Source: an uncultured Dorea sp. (GTDB lineage: Bacteria > Bacillota > Clostridia > Lachnospirales > Lachnospiraceae). Taken from it: a stretch of 55,032 nucleotides of DNA. Positions 32,648 to 41,905 of this stretch are shown piece by piece (position 1 is the first letter of the stretch; every line of letters begins with the position of its first letter). The position numbers were made by a program, and so were the translations under genes. The notes below the pieces were generated by a model, which worked only from the letters and a program-made list of their open reading frames with translations, made no database searches and was not told the DNA's origin. The stretch is from positions 1 to 55,032 of the forward strand of contig URTM01000017.1 in the NCBI GenBank assembly GCA_900550865.1, given 5' to 3'.

Positions 32648-34240
32648 ATGGGGTTATTAAAACTGGTGATCGTAGATGATGAGCCGATTCTGCTGGAAGG
32701 TCTGGTAAAGACGTATGACTGGAACGGTATGGGATATGAAGTGGTTGGTTTTGCACAGAGCGGAGAGCAGGCGTTAAAGGTAATACGTGAAAAAAAACCA
32801 CACGTAGTGCTGACAGACATCAGGATGAAACAGATTTCCGGACTTATGGTAATGGAAGAAATCAAGAAAGAGAACCCGGAATGTCAGTTCGTGGTATTAA
32901 GTGCATACAGGGATTTTGAATATGCGAAGCAGGCATGTGACCTGGGGGCATTCGCATATCTTCTGAAGCCGATCGAAGATGAAAAATTACAAGCGACGAT
33001 GACAGATGTCGGTAAAATCTGTGAAAATCAGATCAGAAATGAGGAGAAGTATGACAGTTGGGAGCGACTTCTGAAAAAGGACGGAGATGGATTTTTGCAG
33101 GTTGTCGTGCAAAAATATGTCCAGAACCGGCTGCCGGAAGAAAAAGTAGATGAAGTATTCCATACGCTGCAGGATGTCATGAAGGAAGGAGACCGGTTTA
33201 TTACAGTATATGCAGATCTTGATCTGGCCTATAAGATTACCAATGAACTGGAATATGAAGCTTCGAGATTTTCCTTGGTCAGAATGATTGAAGAAAAGAT
33301 CGCAGAGAGATTCACATACTGGAAATTCGAGAGTGAAGAAGGACATCGTACATTTATTATAAAGACGCAGGAGAACACAGCGGTACATGAATTGAAAGAA
33401 CTGCTGGAAGAGGTGAAAAAAGAAGAGAACAGCCCGGTTATTGCAGCAATATCCAAACCATATAAAGGAATCCGCGGAATCAGAAGAAGTTTCGAAGAAG
33501 CGCAGAGATTGTTCGCTGTTACAAATGCATCTGGAGCGGGAGTATTTACAATCCCGGAGACTGTTGAAGAAAAAGAGGATAGTCCATATCCGGCGGAGGC
33601 AGAGATGATGGTGGTAAACAGCGTGCGGAAGAACGATGCCGCACAGTTAAAGCAGGCATTTGTACATTTTATTTATCAGCTGCCACACAGAGAAGAACTG
33701 CAATGCCAGTATATGCACAAGATTATGGTAAAGACAGAATTCATGTTAAAAGACAGTTACGGGATGGATGAATCACTGAATCAGCAATTTGAAAATTATT
33801 ATTCGAATATGAGGAACTTAAAGGCAGCGAAAGCGGTGGATGTCTGTTACAAGATTCTGGGAACGGCTATTGAAAAAAGACTGGAAAATGCAGAGAAGAA
33901 AGAGAATAAGGGATCGAAAGAATACATTGCAGCGGCTGTGGCATATATAGATGAACATCTGGATAATGAAGATCTTTCGATTGTATCAGTGGCGACACAT
34001 GTATATCTGAATCCGGTATATTTTGGACGGGTATTCAAGAATACCTTTCATATGACATTCAAACAATATCTGCTGCAGCGCAGAATGGAGCTGGCAAAGA
34101 GACTGCTGGAAGACGGAAGAACCAGCATCGGTAATATCTGCGAGCAGGTCGGAATCAGTAATCCATCCTATTTTTCACATTTGTTTAAAGAATATACAGG
34201 ACAGCTTCCGAGAGATTACAAAAGGGAATATGAGGTATGA
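32648..34240 (+). CDS. YesN-like response regulator (receiver + AraC HTH)
   Basis: This 530-residue regulator has an N-terminal receiver (acidic pair Asp10/Asp11, phosphorylated Asp57 in VVLTDIRM, Lys in LLKPIED), a long middle region (about 140-420), and a C-terminal AraC-type double HTH (about 430-530, ending SNPSYFSHLFKEYTGQLPRDY). It activates transport genes in response to its kinase. GAGGTG lies just upstream of the chosen start; ATGs at 32618 and 32636 lack a suitable site. It overlaps the kinase gene by four bases. The phased repeats upstream are its likely binding sites. Confidence 0.92.
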   Translation: MGLLKLVIVDDEPILLEGLVKTYDWNGMGYEVVGFAQSGEQALKVIREKKPHVVLTDIRMKQISGLMVMEEIKKENPECQFVVLSAYRDFEYAKQACDLGAFAYLLKPIEDEKLQATMTDVGKICENQIRNEEKYDSWERLLKKDGDGFLQVVVQKYVQNRLPEEKVDEVFHTLQDVMKEGDRFITVYADLDLAYKITNELEYEASRFSLVRMIEEKIAERFTYWKFESEEGHRTFIIKTQENTAVHELKELLEEVKKEENSPVIAAISKPYKGIRGIRRSFEEAQRLFAVTNASGAGVFTIPETVEEKEDSPYPAEAEMMVVNSVRKNDAAQLKQAFVHFIYQLPHREELQCQYMHKIMVKTEFMLKDSYGMDESLNQQFENYYSNMRNLKAAKAVDVCYKILGTAIEKRLENAEKKENKGSKEYIAAAVAYIDEHLDNEDLSIVSVATHVYLNPVYFGRVFKNTFHMTFKQYLLQRRMELAKRLLEDGRTSIGNICEQVGISNPSYFSHLFKEYTGQLPRDYKREYEV

Positions 34241-36015
34241 AAAAAAGTAAAATGTCAGGAATCCAGAAAAAGTATCTGAAGTATATGTGTACGCTTCTGA
34301 TACTGGCACTGGTTCTTTCGAGCATCTGTGTATGGACTTATGTCAGACGGAATATGACAGATGTGATTGTGGATAAGTATGAATTCATGAATGAGAAGAT
34401 GGGGATAGCCCTGGATAATCTGTACCGGAAGACGGATGCCGTGACAGCAGAGATTATCCTGGAAAATGATGTGCAGAAGAGTCTGAAGAATAAAGAACTG
34501 CAGGAACTAGAGAAGAATGCACTGAGCAAATATTTTGCATATATAGATCTGAATCATGTCGCTGATTACTGCTACATTGATAATAAAAGAAATGTTTACG
34601 CAAAATCCTATTCCCAGATTGGTTATTCGGATTTTCAAAGCAGTGGCCTGCGTGAGAAAATGGGGGATGAGTATGCGAAGACGCAGTGGATCTGGACCAG
34701 GGATTACCTGTTTGGTACGGGGGACGAGGCATTGTTTATCGGAAGATATGTGAACAGTATGGATTATGCACATGAGCCTGGAATCGTGTATCTGAAGATG
34801 AATCAACAGTTTCTGAAAAATGTGATGGATAAAGATAAGAAGATTGCAAAAGATGTTGCAGTGGGGATCATAAGCCCGGAAGGAAAGACTTGCATCCGGC
34901 AGGATCCGGAAGATTTCAGTATCGGAAAAAAGACAATGAAGAAGATTACGGAACTGACCAGAACGAAAAAATCCGGCGTGATCGTGCAGGGAAAAAAGAT
35001 AGAAGGCGGGATTTTACAGGCATACCGGCAGGAAGAGACCGGGATGGTAATCTTTACACTGGTGCCGGATGCAATATTGAATCAGGGACTGACGCAGATA
35101 TTGATCGTATTACTCACTATCTATGCGGTAATCGCGGTGCTGGCGTTTGTATTAAGTCTTTATGCATCACAGACATTTACCCGGCCGATCAGACAGATCA
35201 GTGATGCCATGACAAGTTTTGATGGAAATGATTTTACACATATCATTCAGATCCATACGGACACGGAACTGGATAAGATCGGGCATGCCTATAATGAGAT
35301 GTTGAAGAATATCGAAGAGTTCCAGAACGAAATCAAGAATCAGCAGAAAGAACTAAGAATCAGTGAGATGAATACGCTGATCAGCCAGATCAATCCGCAT
35401 TTTCTCTATAATACACTGGATACCATCTATATGCTGGCGCGGATCAACGGCGAAGAGAAGACGATGAAGATGATACAGGCACTGTCAAAGTATCTGCGTC
35501 TGTCACTGAGCAAAGGCCGTGAGATCGTGACAGTAGAAGATGAGCTGGAAAATGTAAAAAGCTATATGGAGATCCAGCAGATCCGCAATGAGAATCTGTT
35601 TCGTTATGAGATCGAATGTGCAGAAGAGCTGAAAACAAGGTGGATATTAAAGCTGATTTTACAGCCAATTGTGGAAAATGCAGTCAAATATGGATTCTGT
35701 GATATCTTTGAAGGTGGTCTGATAAGGATCAGTGTCACTGAACAGGCCGGACAGCTTACATTCAGTGTCTATAATAACGGAACTCCGATGGAAGAGCAGA
35801 TGGCAGAGAAGTTAAACGGACTGTCGGAGATACCGGTGTCAAAAATGAAAGAATGTTTTGAAGACAAAAAACATGGTTACGGTGTGATAAATATTATTAC
35901 ACGACTGCGGTTAAAGTATGGGGAGGATGTGAGATTTTTCTATGAATCTGATACAAATGGAACCGTCTGTGTTATCCAGATCCCGGATGACGGGAAAGAA
36001 AACAGTGAACAGTAG
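34237..36015 (+). CDS. YesM-like sensor histidine kinase
   Basis: This 592-residue membrane kinase has two transmembrane helices (about 15-35 and 285-310) flanking an extracellular sensor (dCache-like length). A HAMP segment follows, then the His_kinase/HATPase region of the LytS/YesM type with phospho-acceptor His388 in ISQINPHFLYNTLDT and an N box (PIVENAVKYGF). It pairs with the regulator at 32648 (ATGA overlap). The next gene, a secreted binding protein, overlaps its 3' end. Confidence 0.94.
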   Translation: MKKSKMSGIQKKYLKYMCTLLILALVLSSICVWTYVRRNMTDVIVDKYEFMNEKMGIALDNLYRKTDAVTAEIILENDVQKSLKNKELQELEKNALSKYFAYIDLNHVADYCYIDNKRNVYAKSYSQIGYSDFQSSGLREKMGDEYAKTQWIWTRDYLFGTGDEALFIGRYVNSMDYAHEPGIVYLKMNQQFLKNVMDKDKKIAKDVAVGIISPEGKTCIRQDPEDFSIGKKTMKKITELTRTKKSGVIVQGKKIEGGILQAYRQEETGMVIFTLVPDAILNQGLTQILIVLLTIYAVIAVLAFVLSLYASQTFTRPIRQISDAMTSFDGNDFTHIIQIHTDTELDKIGHAYNEMLKNIEEFQNEIKNQQKELRISEMNTLISQINPHFLYNTLDTIYMLARINGEEKTMKMIQALSKYLRLSLSKGREIVTVEDELENVKSYMEIQQIRNENLFRYEIECAEELKTRWILKLILQPIVENAVKYGFCDIFEGGLIRISVTEQAGQLTFSVYNNGTPMEEQMAEKLNGLSEIPVSKMKECFEDKKHGYGVINIITRLRLKYGEDVRFFYESDTNGTVCVIQIPDDGKENSEQ

Positions 36016-37285
36016 ACGGATTATGGCAGCAGTGATGGTGATCGTCATGCTGACAGCACTGACCGGCTGTGCGGGAAAAGAGAATACACAGACCAGAAAA
36101 AAGAATAAAGTAGTAGAGATCCCAATGATCCTTACCGTAGATTCCAGTACCGGTAATAAGAATGAAGAGGAAGTGGTGGAGCGGTTCAACAGGGCATACA
36201 AAGGGAAGTATCATATAGACGTGGACTGGGTGATGGAGACGGAGGAAGAATACCGGAAGAATCTGAAACGTATGAATGTGACAGATGAATTACCGGCAAT
36301 TATCACTGATCTGCGGATGCTTCCGTCTTTCTATCAGATGATGATCAAGAAAGGCAGGATTGAGGACCTGACACCGTACATTAACGAAGATCAGGAATGG
36401 AAAGATATGATCGAACCGTCAGTAATGGAATCGGTCCGGGAAGAGGATGGAAAGATTTATCTGGGCCCGATCAGTACGGCGGCATTCGCCTGTTCAGGGG
36501 TTTTCTGGAACCGGGAGTTATTTGAACAGGCAGGAATCAGCAGATTCCCTGAGACATGGGAAGAATTCTGGAAATGCTGTGAGAAACTGAAAGCAGCAGG
36601 GATCACGCCGCTTGCCCTGCATACGGAAGGAACAGCGTGGGCTGCAATGCTGCTTGCAACAGCAGAAGTAGCAGGAAGTGAAGAAGGTGCGGCATTCATG
36701 AAGCAATTATACCCGGATACCTATCAGAATGAGCCGGGCCTGGAGATAGCCGGTACATTGAAAAAATTATTCCAATATACGACACAGGATGCATTGCATA
36801 ATGATTTTGATGTAGCTCATGATAATTTCGTGGCAGGAAATGCAGCGATGATACCTAATGGTTACTGGATGATTGATCAGATTCCGGATGCAATGCAGAA
36901 AAAAGTATGTTTTTCTACATTTCCTGAAAATAAACTGATAGGATCACCGGAGACATTCGGCTGGGCAGTTGTATCAACTTACAGTGATAAAGTGAAAAAA
37001 GGAGCAGTTGAGTTCCTCAAATTCAGAACGAAACTGAATAAAGAACAGAAAGAAGAGCTGCTGAACAGCAGGACAAGACAGGAAGGAACGCTGTTGGACG
37101 ATTATCTGAAGGCTTATACGGGAAATCCGCAGATTGTACCGAACTATCAGGTGAAGTGGAATTCACTGCTGCAGGAGGATGTACTGGGAGAATGTCTGGC
37201 GGAACTGGCACAGGGAAAGATAACGGAGCGGGAATTCACGCAGGCAGAAGACGAAAGCATCCGGCAGTTTGAAGAAGAACAATAG
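35987..37285 (+). CDS. Family 1 solute-binding lipoprotein linked to the two-component system
   Basis: This extracellular sugar-binding-type lipoprotein (432 residues) has lipobox LTGC (Cys28), preceded by KK and RR in the signal peptide. It overlaps the kinase gene by 29 bases, with a poor ribosome site, which points to coupled translation. The start could also be an upstream ATG (35942) or a downstream one. As the third gene of a regulator-kinase operon it probably presents the ligand to the kinase rather than to a permease (inference). A second binding protein with its own permeases follows. Confidence 0.82.
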   Translation: MTGKKTVNSRRIMAAVMVIVMLTALTGCAGKENTQTRKKNKVVEIPMILTVDSSTGNKNEEEVVERFNRAYKGKYHIDVDWVMETEEEYRKNLKRMNVTDELPAIITDLRMLPSFYQMMIKKGRIEDLTPYINEDQEWKDMIEPSVMESVREEDGKIYLGPISTAAFACSGVFWNRELFEQAGISRFPETWEEFWKCCEKLKAAGITPLALHTEGTAWAAMLLATAEVAGSEEGAAFMKQLYPDTYQNEPGLEIAGTLKKLFQYTTQDALHNDFDVAHDNFVAGNAAMIPNGYWMIDQIPDAMQKKVCFSTFPENKLIGSPETFGWAVVSTYSDKVKKGAVEFLKFRTKLNKEQKEELLNSRTRQEGTLLDDYLKAYTGNPQIVPNYQVKWNSLLQEDVLGECLAELAQGKITEREFTQAEDESIRQFEEEQ

Positions 37286-37286
37286 A

Positions 37287-37352
37287 TATGTTTTTTTGTA
37301 TATCAGGTTGTTTTATTGATACAGGGTCTGAGCGCATTTCTGTTAATATAAT
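37287..37352 (+). promoter_or_regulatory. CUT1 operon promoter with YesN-type site
   Basis: TATAAT (37347-37352) has no -35 box. The motif beginning TATGTTTTTTTGTATATCAG at 37287, with a partial second copy about 20 bases later (TTGTTTTATTGATACAGG from 37308), lies where an activator should. It closely matches the repeat at 32537. Confidence 0.65.
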
Positions 37353-37403
37353 GACAACAAGAGAAACGAAGGTTTCAAAAAAGAAAGGCGAGGGAAATGA
37401 ATT

Positions 37404-38702
37404 ATGAAAATGCGTAAAGTTGTATCAGCAATGCTGGTAGCAGCCATGGCAACAGGAATGGTTGCAGGATGCGGAAGCTCTTCTGACAGCAAGTCAGACA
37501 AGAAAGACGCAAAAGGAAAAGTATACTACTTGAACTTCAAACCAGAACAGGATGAGCAGTGGCAGGATCTGGCAAAAGAGTATACAAAAGAAACAGGAGT
37601 AGATGTAACAGTACTTACAGCAGCATCCGGAGAATATGAAAAGACATTAAAATCTGAGATGGCTAAGACAGATGCTCCGACACTGTTCCAGGTAAACGGA
37701 CCGGTTGGACTTGCAAGCTGGAAAGATTACTGCTACGATCTGAAAGATTCTGATGTTGCAAAACAGCTGACAAGTGATGATTTCGCACTGATGGACGGCG
37801 ACAAGATGTCAGGAATCGCATACGTAGTAGAAAGCTACGGAATTATTTACAACAAAGAACTGTTAAAGAAAGCAGGATATACAGCTGATGATATCACTAA
37901 CTTTGACAGCTTCAAGAAAGTTGTAGAAGACATCACAGCTAACAAAGACAAACTTGGATTCTCAGCATTTACATCCGCTGGTATGGACGGATCATCTGAC
38001 TGGAGATTCAAAACTCATCTGGCAAACCTTCCAATCTACTATGAATACAAAGATGAAGGAATCAATAACACAGATGCGATCAAAGGAACATACCTTGATA
38101 ACTACCGCCAGATCTGGGATCTCTACATCAACAACGCTACTTGCAAACCAACAGAGCTTTCTACAAAGACAGCTGACGATGCAACAGCAGATTTCGTAAC
38201 AGGTGATGCAGTATTCTACCAGAATGGTACATGGGAATACAACAACATCAAAGACGTCGGAGATGACAATCTTGGAATCCTTCCAATCTACATCGGTGTA
38301 GAAGGCGAAGAAGATCAGGGAATCTGTACAGGTACAGAGAACTACTGGTGTGTAAACTCCAAAGCATCTGAAGACGACATTCAGGCAACACTTGATTTCA
38401 TGAACTGGTGTGTAACATCTGATGATGGTGTAAAGGCAATGTGCAAAGACATGGGATTCACAATTCCATTTAAGAAGAACCTGAAATCAGACAATGTACT
38501 TGTTAACGAAGCAAACAAATATACAGAAGACGGAAAGACTCCTGTATCTTGGAACTTCTCAACAATGCCATCAGAAGAGTGGAAGAACGGAGTAGGTTCT
38601 GCACTGACAAGTTACGCAGCAGATCCGACAGATGCAAACTGGGCAAAAGTTACAACAGCATTCGTTGACGGATGGGCAAAAGAAGCTGCAGCAGCAAAAT
38701 AA
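37404..38702 (+). CDS. CUT1 sugar ABC transporter substrate-binding lipoprotein
   Basis: This 432-residue family 1 binding protein has lipobox VAGC (Cys23), a short Ser/Asp/Lys linker and a mature domain rich in aromatic residues suited to oligosaccharides. It supplies the two permeases downstream. Codon use (AAC, CTT, ACA endings) is biased toward high expression compared with its neighbours. The sugar is not identifiable; the nearby malQ makes an alpha-glucan one possibility. Confidence 0.92.
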   Translation: MKMRKVVSAMLVAAMATGMVAGCGSSSDSKSDKKDAKGKVYYLNFKPEQDEQWQDLAKEYTKETGVDVTVLTAASGEYEKTLKSEMAKTDAPTLFQVNGPVGLASWKDYCYDLKDSDVAKQLTSDDFALMDGDKMSGIAYVVESYGIIYNKELLKKAGYTADDITNFDSFKKVVEDITANKDKLGFSAFTSAGMDGSSDWRFKTHLANLPIYYEYKDEGINNTDAIKGTYLDNYRQIWDLYINNATCKPTELSTKTADDATADFVTGDAVFYQNGTWEYNNIKDVGDDNLGILPIYIGVEGEEDQGICTGTENYWCVNSKASEDDIQATLDFMNWCVTSDDGVKAMCKDMGFTIPFKKNLKSDNVLVNEANKYTEDGKTPVSWNFSTMPSEEWKNGVGSALTSYAADPTDANWAKVTTAFVDGWAKEAAAAK

Positions 38703-38744
38703 AAATAAAAATGTAACAATTAAAATAGTTATATGAAGTGAGTA

Positions 38745-38779
38745 GTGGCGGGCGGTTGCAAGAAACACCCGCCGCTTTT
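38745..38779 (+). other. Stem-loop between binding protein and permease genes
   Basis: GTGGCGGGCG (38745-38754) pairs with CACCCGCCGC (38766-38775), followed by TTTT. The loop contains GCAAGAAA. It probably attenuates transcription so that more binding protein than permease is made. Confidence 0.7.
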
Positions 38780-38836
38780 ACGAAAAAGTGCAGGGAAATG
38801 AAGCGGAGATTCTCTGCATGGGAGGAGGAATTTATT

Positions 38837-39679
38837 ATGGAAAAATCCATCAAACGTTACATGCCGATTTTCGTGCTTCCAACGTTTTTTGCATTTATTC
38901 TTGGCTTTATCGTTCCTTTTATTATGGGAATCTGGCTTTCATTTTGTAAATTTACAACCGTAACAGACGCGAAATTCGTAGGATTTTCAAATTACATAGA
39001 AGCACTGAAAGATACGGCATTCCGTCATTCATTCTGGTATACTGTACTGTTCGCGATTGCATCTCTTCTGCTCATTAACATCATAGCATTTGCACTTGCA
39101 ATGGCACTGACAAAAGAAATGCACGGAACAAATGTCTTCCGTACGATCTTCTTCATGCCGAACCTGATCGGTGGTATCGTACTTGGATATATCTGGCAGC
39201 TGATTTTTAACGGAGTTCTTTCCAGATATGGTACCGCACTTGCTCTGAATGAGTGGTATGGTTTCTGGGGACTGATCATTCTGGTCAGCTGGCAGCAGAT
39301 CGGTTATATGATGATCATCTATATTGCTGGTCTTCAGTCTATTCCTGGTGATGTCATTGAAGCAGCAGAGATTGACGGGGCAAATAAGATCCAGACATTA
39401 TTCAAGGTAACCATCCCGATGATGATGCCATCAATTACAATCTGTATGTTCCTGTCAATTACAAACGGATTCAAGTTATTCGATCAGAACCTGTCCCTGA
39501 CAGCCGGTGAACCGTCTAAGATGTCTGAGATGATGGCGCTTAACATCTTCAATACGTTCTACGGACGTACCGGATGGGAAGGAGTCGGACAGGCGAAGGC
39601 AGTCATCTTCTTTGCAATCGTAGTTGTGATCGGTATGATCCAGTTACGTGCAACACGTTCTAAGGAGGTACAGCAGTAA
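38837..39679 (+). CDS. CUT1 sugar ABC transporter permease (MalF-like)
   Basis: This 280-residue membrane protein has six transmembrane segments and the EAA loop EAAEIDGANKIQTLFKVTIPMM. GGAGGAGGAA precedes the start at 38837; the longer frame would run through the stem-loop region. It overlaps the next permease gene by one base. Confidence 0.92.
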   Translation: MEKSIKRYMPIFVLPTFFAFILGFIVPFIMGIWLSFCKFTTVTDAKFVGFSNYIEALKDTAFRHSFWYTVLFAIASLLLINIIAFALAMALTKEMHGTNVFRTIFFMPNLIGGIVLGYIWQLIFNGVLSRYGTALALNEWYGFWGLIILVSWQQIGYMMIIYIAGLQSIPGDVIEAAEIDGANKIQTLFKVTIPMMMPSITICMFLSITNGFKLFDQNLSLTAGEPSKMSEMMALNIFNTFYGRTGWEGVGQAKAVIFFAIVVVIGMIQLRATRSKEVQQ

Positions 39680-40518
39680 TGAAGAAAAAAACAAGTAAAT
39701 TAAGCTGGTTTGGAACAGGTGCATTTACGATCATCGGTATTGTATATATCATGCCGATCCTGATCGTGCTGATCAACTCATTTAAAAATAAAGTATTTAT
39801 CAACAAAGAACCATTCAAACTCCCGACAAAGCAGACATGGGTAGGAATCGATAACTTCCTGTCCGCAATTGACAAATATGAACTGCTGAGTGCAGTCGGC
39901 TGGACTGTATTTATCACAGTTGGTTCCGTACTTGTGATCCTTGTATGTACTTCTATGTGTGCATGGTATATTACAAGAGTAAACAGTAAGTTTACAAAAC
40001 TGTTATATTTACTCTGCGTATTTTCCATGGTTGTTCCGTTCCAGATGGTTATGTTCACCTTATCGCTGGTAGCTGACCGTACCGGTCTTCGTACACCTTG
40101 GGGAATCATCATCATTTACCTCGGATTTGGTGCAGGTCTTGCAGTATTCATGTTCTGCGGATTTGTAAAATCCATTCCACTGGAAATTGAAGAAGCAGCA
40201 ATGATCGACGGATGTACACCACTTCGAACCTTTTTCTCCGTTGTACTTCCGATCATGAAGCCGACATACATTTCCGTAGGAATCCTGGAGACAATGTGGA
40301 TCTGGAACGACTTCCTGCTTCCATATCTGGTACTGGATCTGAATAAGTATAAGACAATCTCAATTGCAATCCAGTATATGAAGGGAAGTTATGGACGTGT
40401 AGATATGGGTGCTGTTATGGCAGCGCTGATCCTTGCGGTAATTCCGGTAGTTATCTTCTATCTGGCTTGCCAGAAGCACATTATTAAAGGTGTGGCTGCT
40501 GGAGCGGTAAAAGGATAG
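39679..40518 (+). CDS. CUT1 sugar ABC transporter permease (MalG-like)
   Basis: This 279-residue membrane protein has the EAA loop EEAAMIDGCTPLRTFFSVVL and the usual MalG topology. No ATPase gene accompanies the operon. As in other Firmicutes CUT1 systems, a shared MsmX/MsmK-type ATPase encoded elsewhere is expected. Confidence 0.92.
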   Translation: MKKKTSKLSWFGTGAFTIIGIVYIMPILIVLINSFKNKVFINKEPFKLPTKQTWVGIDNFLSAIDKYELLSAVGWTVFITVGSVLVILVCTSMCAWYITRVNSKFTKLLYLLCVFSMVVPFQMVMFTLSLVADRTGLRTPWGIIIIYLGFGAGLAVFMFCGFVKSIPLEIEEAAMIDGCTPLRTFFSVVLPIMKPTYISVGILETMWIWNDFLLPYLVLDLNKYKTISIAIQYMKGSYGRVDMGAVMAALILAVIPVVIFYLACQKHIIKGVAAGAVKG

Positions 40519-40540
40519 CTGGACCTGAATAAAAATAAAT

Positions 40541-40600
40541 AATAAATAAAGTCTTCCTGTGCTGACTACGAATGCACTGGAAGACTTTATTTATTTTTAT
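40541..40600 (+). terminator. Terminator of the CUT1 operon
   Basis: AATAAATAAAGTCTTCC (40542-40558) pairs with GGAAGACTTTATTTATT (40579-40595) and ends in T's. Confidence 0.9.
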
Positions 40601-40659
40601 TCCGTGTGTATCGAAGGGGGGAAGAGGATGAGTTCTTAATAATCGTAAGAAAAAGTTGA

Positions 40660-40687
40660 TTGACTGTCACATACATGATAATATACT
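40660..40687 (+). promoter_or_regulatory. Promoter candidate of the LysR gene
   Basis: TTGACT (40660-40665), 16 bases, TATACT (40682-40687). The leader to the start at 40815 is about 120 bases; nothing else was recognised in it. Confidence 0.55.
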
Positions 40688-40814
40688 GATAGGAAAAACT
40701 AAAGCCGGGCGGCTAAGTCTTTGTTATAAGATTTTCAAGAGTAAATAAAAATAGCTGCCAACTACTGTGTTATAGTTTGCGATCACACAGGCAGCAGAAG
40801 GGAGCAGGCAGAAG

Positions 40815-41726
40815 ATGAATTCTAATTTCGAATATTACAAAATATTTTATTATGTAGCAAAATATGAAAATCTTACAAAAGCAGCTACAGTACTGAAGAC
40901 CAGCCAGCCGGCGGTGACACGCACGATTCATAAGTTGGAAAATGAACTGGGATGCCGTTTATTTACAAGAAGTAAGACCGGAATGACGCTGACACCGGAA
41001 GGAAGGACCTTTTATGGATATGTAGCGGCAGGCTGTGCACAGTTTTTCAAAGGAGAAAATGATCTGAGTAATCTGATCTCTCTGGAAAATGGAACAATCT
41101 ATATCAGTGCAACAGAGACGGCACTTCATTGCTACTTGTTCCAGGCAATGGAAGAATTCAACAGCCTGTATCCGAATGTCCGGTTTAAGATCCTGAATAA
41201 CAGTACAACGGAATCCGTGAATGCGGTAAAAGAAGGAAAGGTAGATCTGGCGTTTGTATCGGCGAATCTGCAGGTAGTAAAGCCGCTCCGTATGAAGATC
41301 CTTAGAAAATATCATGATATTCTGATTGGCGGCAGCCGGTTTGAAGAATTAAAGGGTGGAGGAAAAGACGGAGAAAAAGAACTTTCGCTTAAGGAACTGG
41401 TATCGTACCCGTGGATCAGTCTGACTGCGGAGACGATCACGCGCCGTTTTTTAAATGAATATTTTGAAAAGAACAGTCTGACATTTGCACCGGATATGGA
41501 GCTTGCAACGACAGATATGATTCTTCCGGCGGTAAGGCATAATCTGGGACTGGGATTCATCCCGGCGGAATTTGCAGATGCGGAACTTGAGTCCGGACAG
41601 GTATTTGAGATAAAAGTGAAGGAAAAATTACCGGAGCGGAATATCATATTAATTTATGATGCAGAATATCCGCAAAGTATTGCAGCAAAAGAATTCCAGA
41701 AATTTTTGAAGGATCGGGAAAAATAA
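40815..41726 (+). CDS. LysR-family transcriptional regulator
   Basis: This 303-residue regulator has an N-terminal winged HTH (ENLTKAATVLKTSQPAVTRTIHKLENELGCRLF) and a C-terminal periplasmic-binding-like effector domain. The target genes are not evident, since it faces the phosphoketolase gene tail to tail. The GAAGGGAGCAGG run upstream supplies the ribosome site. Confidence 0.92.
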   Translation: MNSNFEYYKIFYYVAKYENLTKAATVLKTSQPAVTRTIHKLENELGCRLFTRSKTGMTLTPEGRTFYGYVAAGCAQFFKGENDLSNLISLENGTIYISATETALHCYLFQAMEEFNSLYPNVRFKILNNSTTESVNAVKEGKVDLAFVSANLQVVKPLRMKILRKYHDILIGGSRFEELKGGGKDGEKELSLKELVSYPWISLTAETITRRFLNEYFEKNSLTFAPDMELATTDMILPAVRHNLGLGFIPAEFADAELESGQVFEIKVKEKLPERNIILIYDAEYPQSIAAKEFQKFLKDREK

Positions 41727-41777
41727 TGAAATAATAAAAAACCACGTTGGCAGGTTCTGAAAATCAAATAATAAAGA

Positions 41778-41888
41778 AAACCCGGAAGCTTACACAAATT
41801 CGGATGATCAATCATGATCTGACAAAGATAAAAGGTATCGAATTGGAGTAAAATATTGTAAGTTTCCGGGCTTTTTTATTAAAACAAA
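41778..41888. terminator. Bidirectional terminator between lysR and phosphoketolase
   Basis: CCCGGAAGCTTACA (41781-41794) pairs with TGTAAGTTTCCGGG (41867-41880). An A-run precedes and a T-run follows, around a loop of about 70 bases. Confidence 0.7.
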
Positions 41889-41905
41889 CTAATTAGTAGA
41901 AATTT

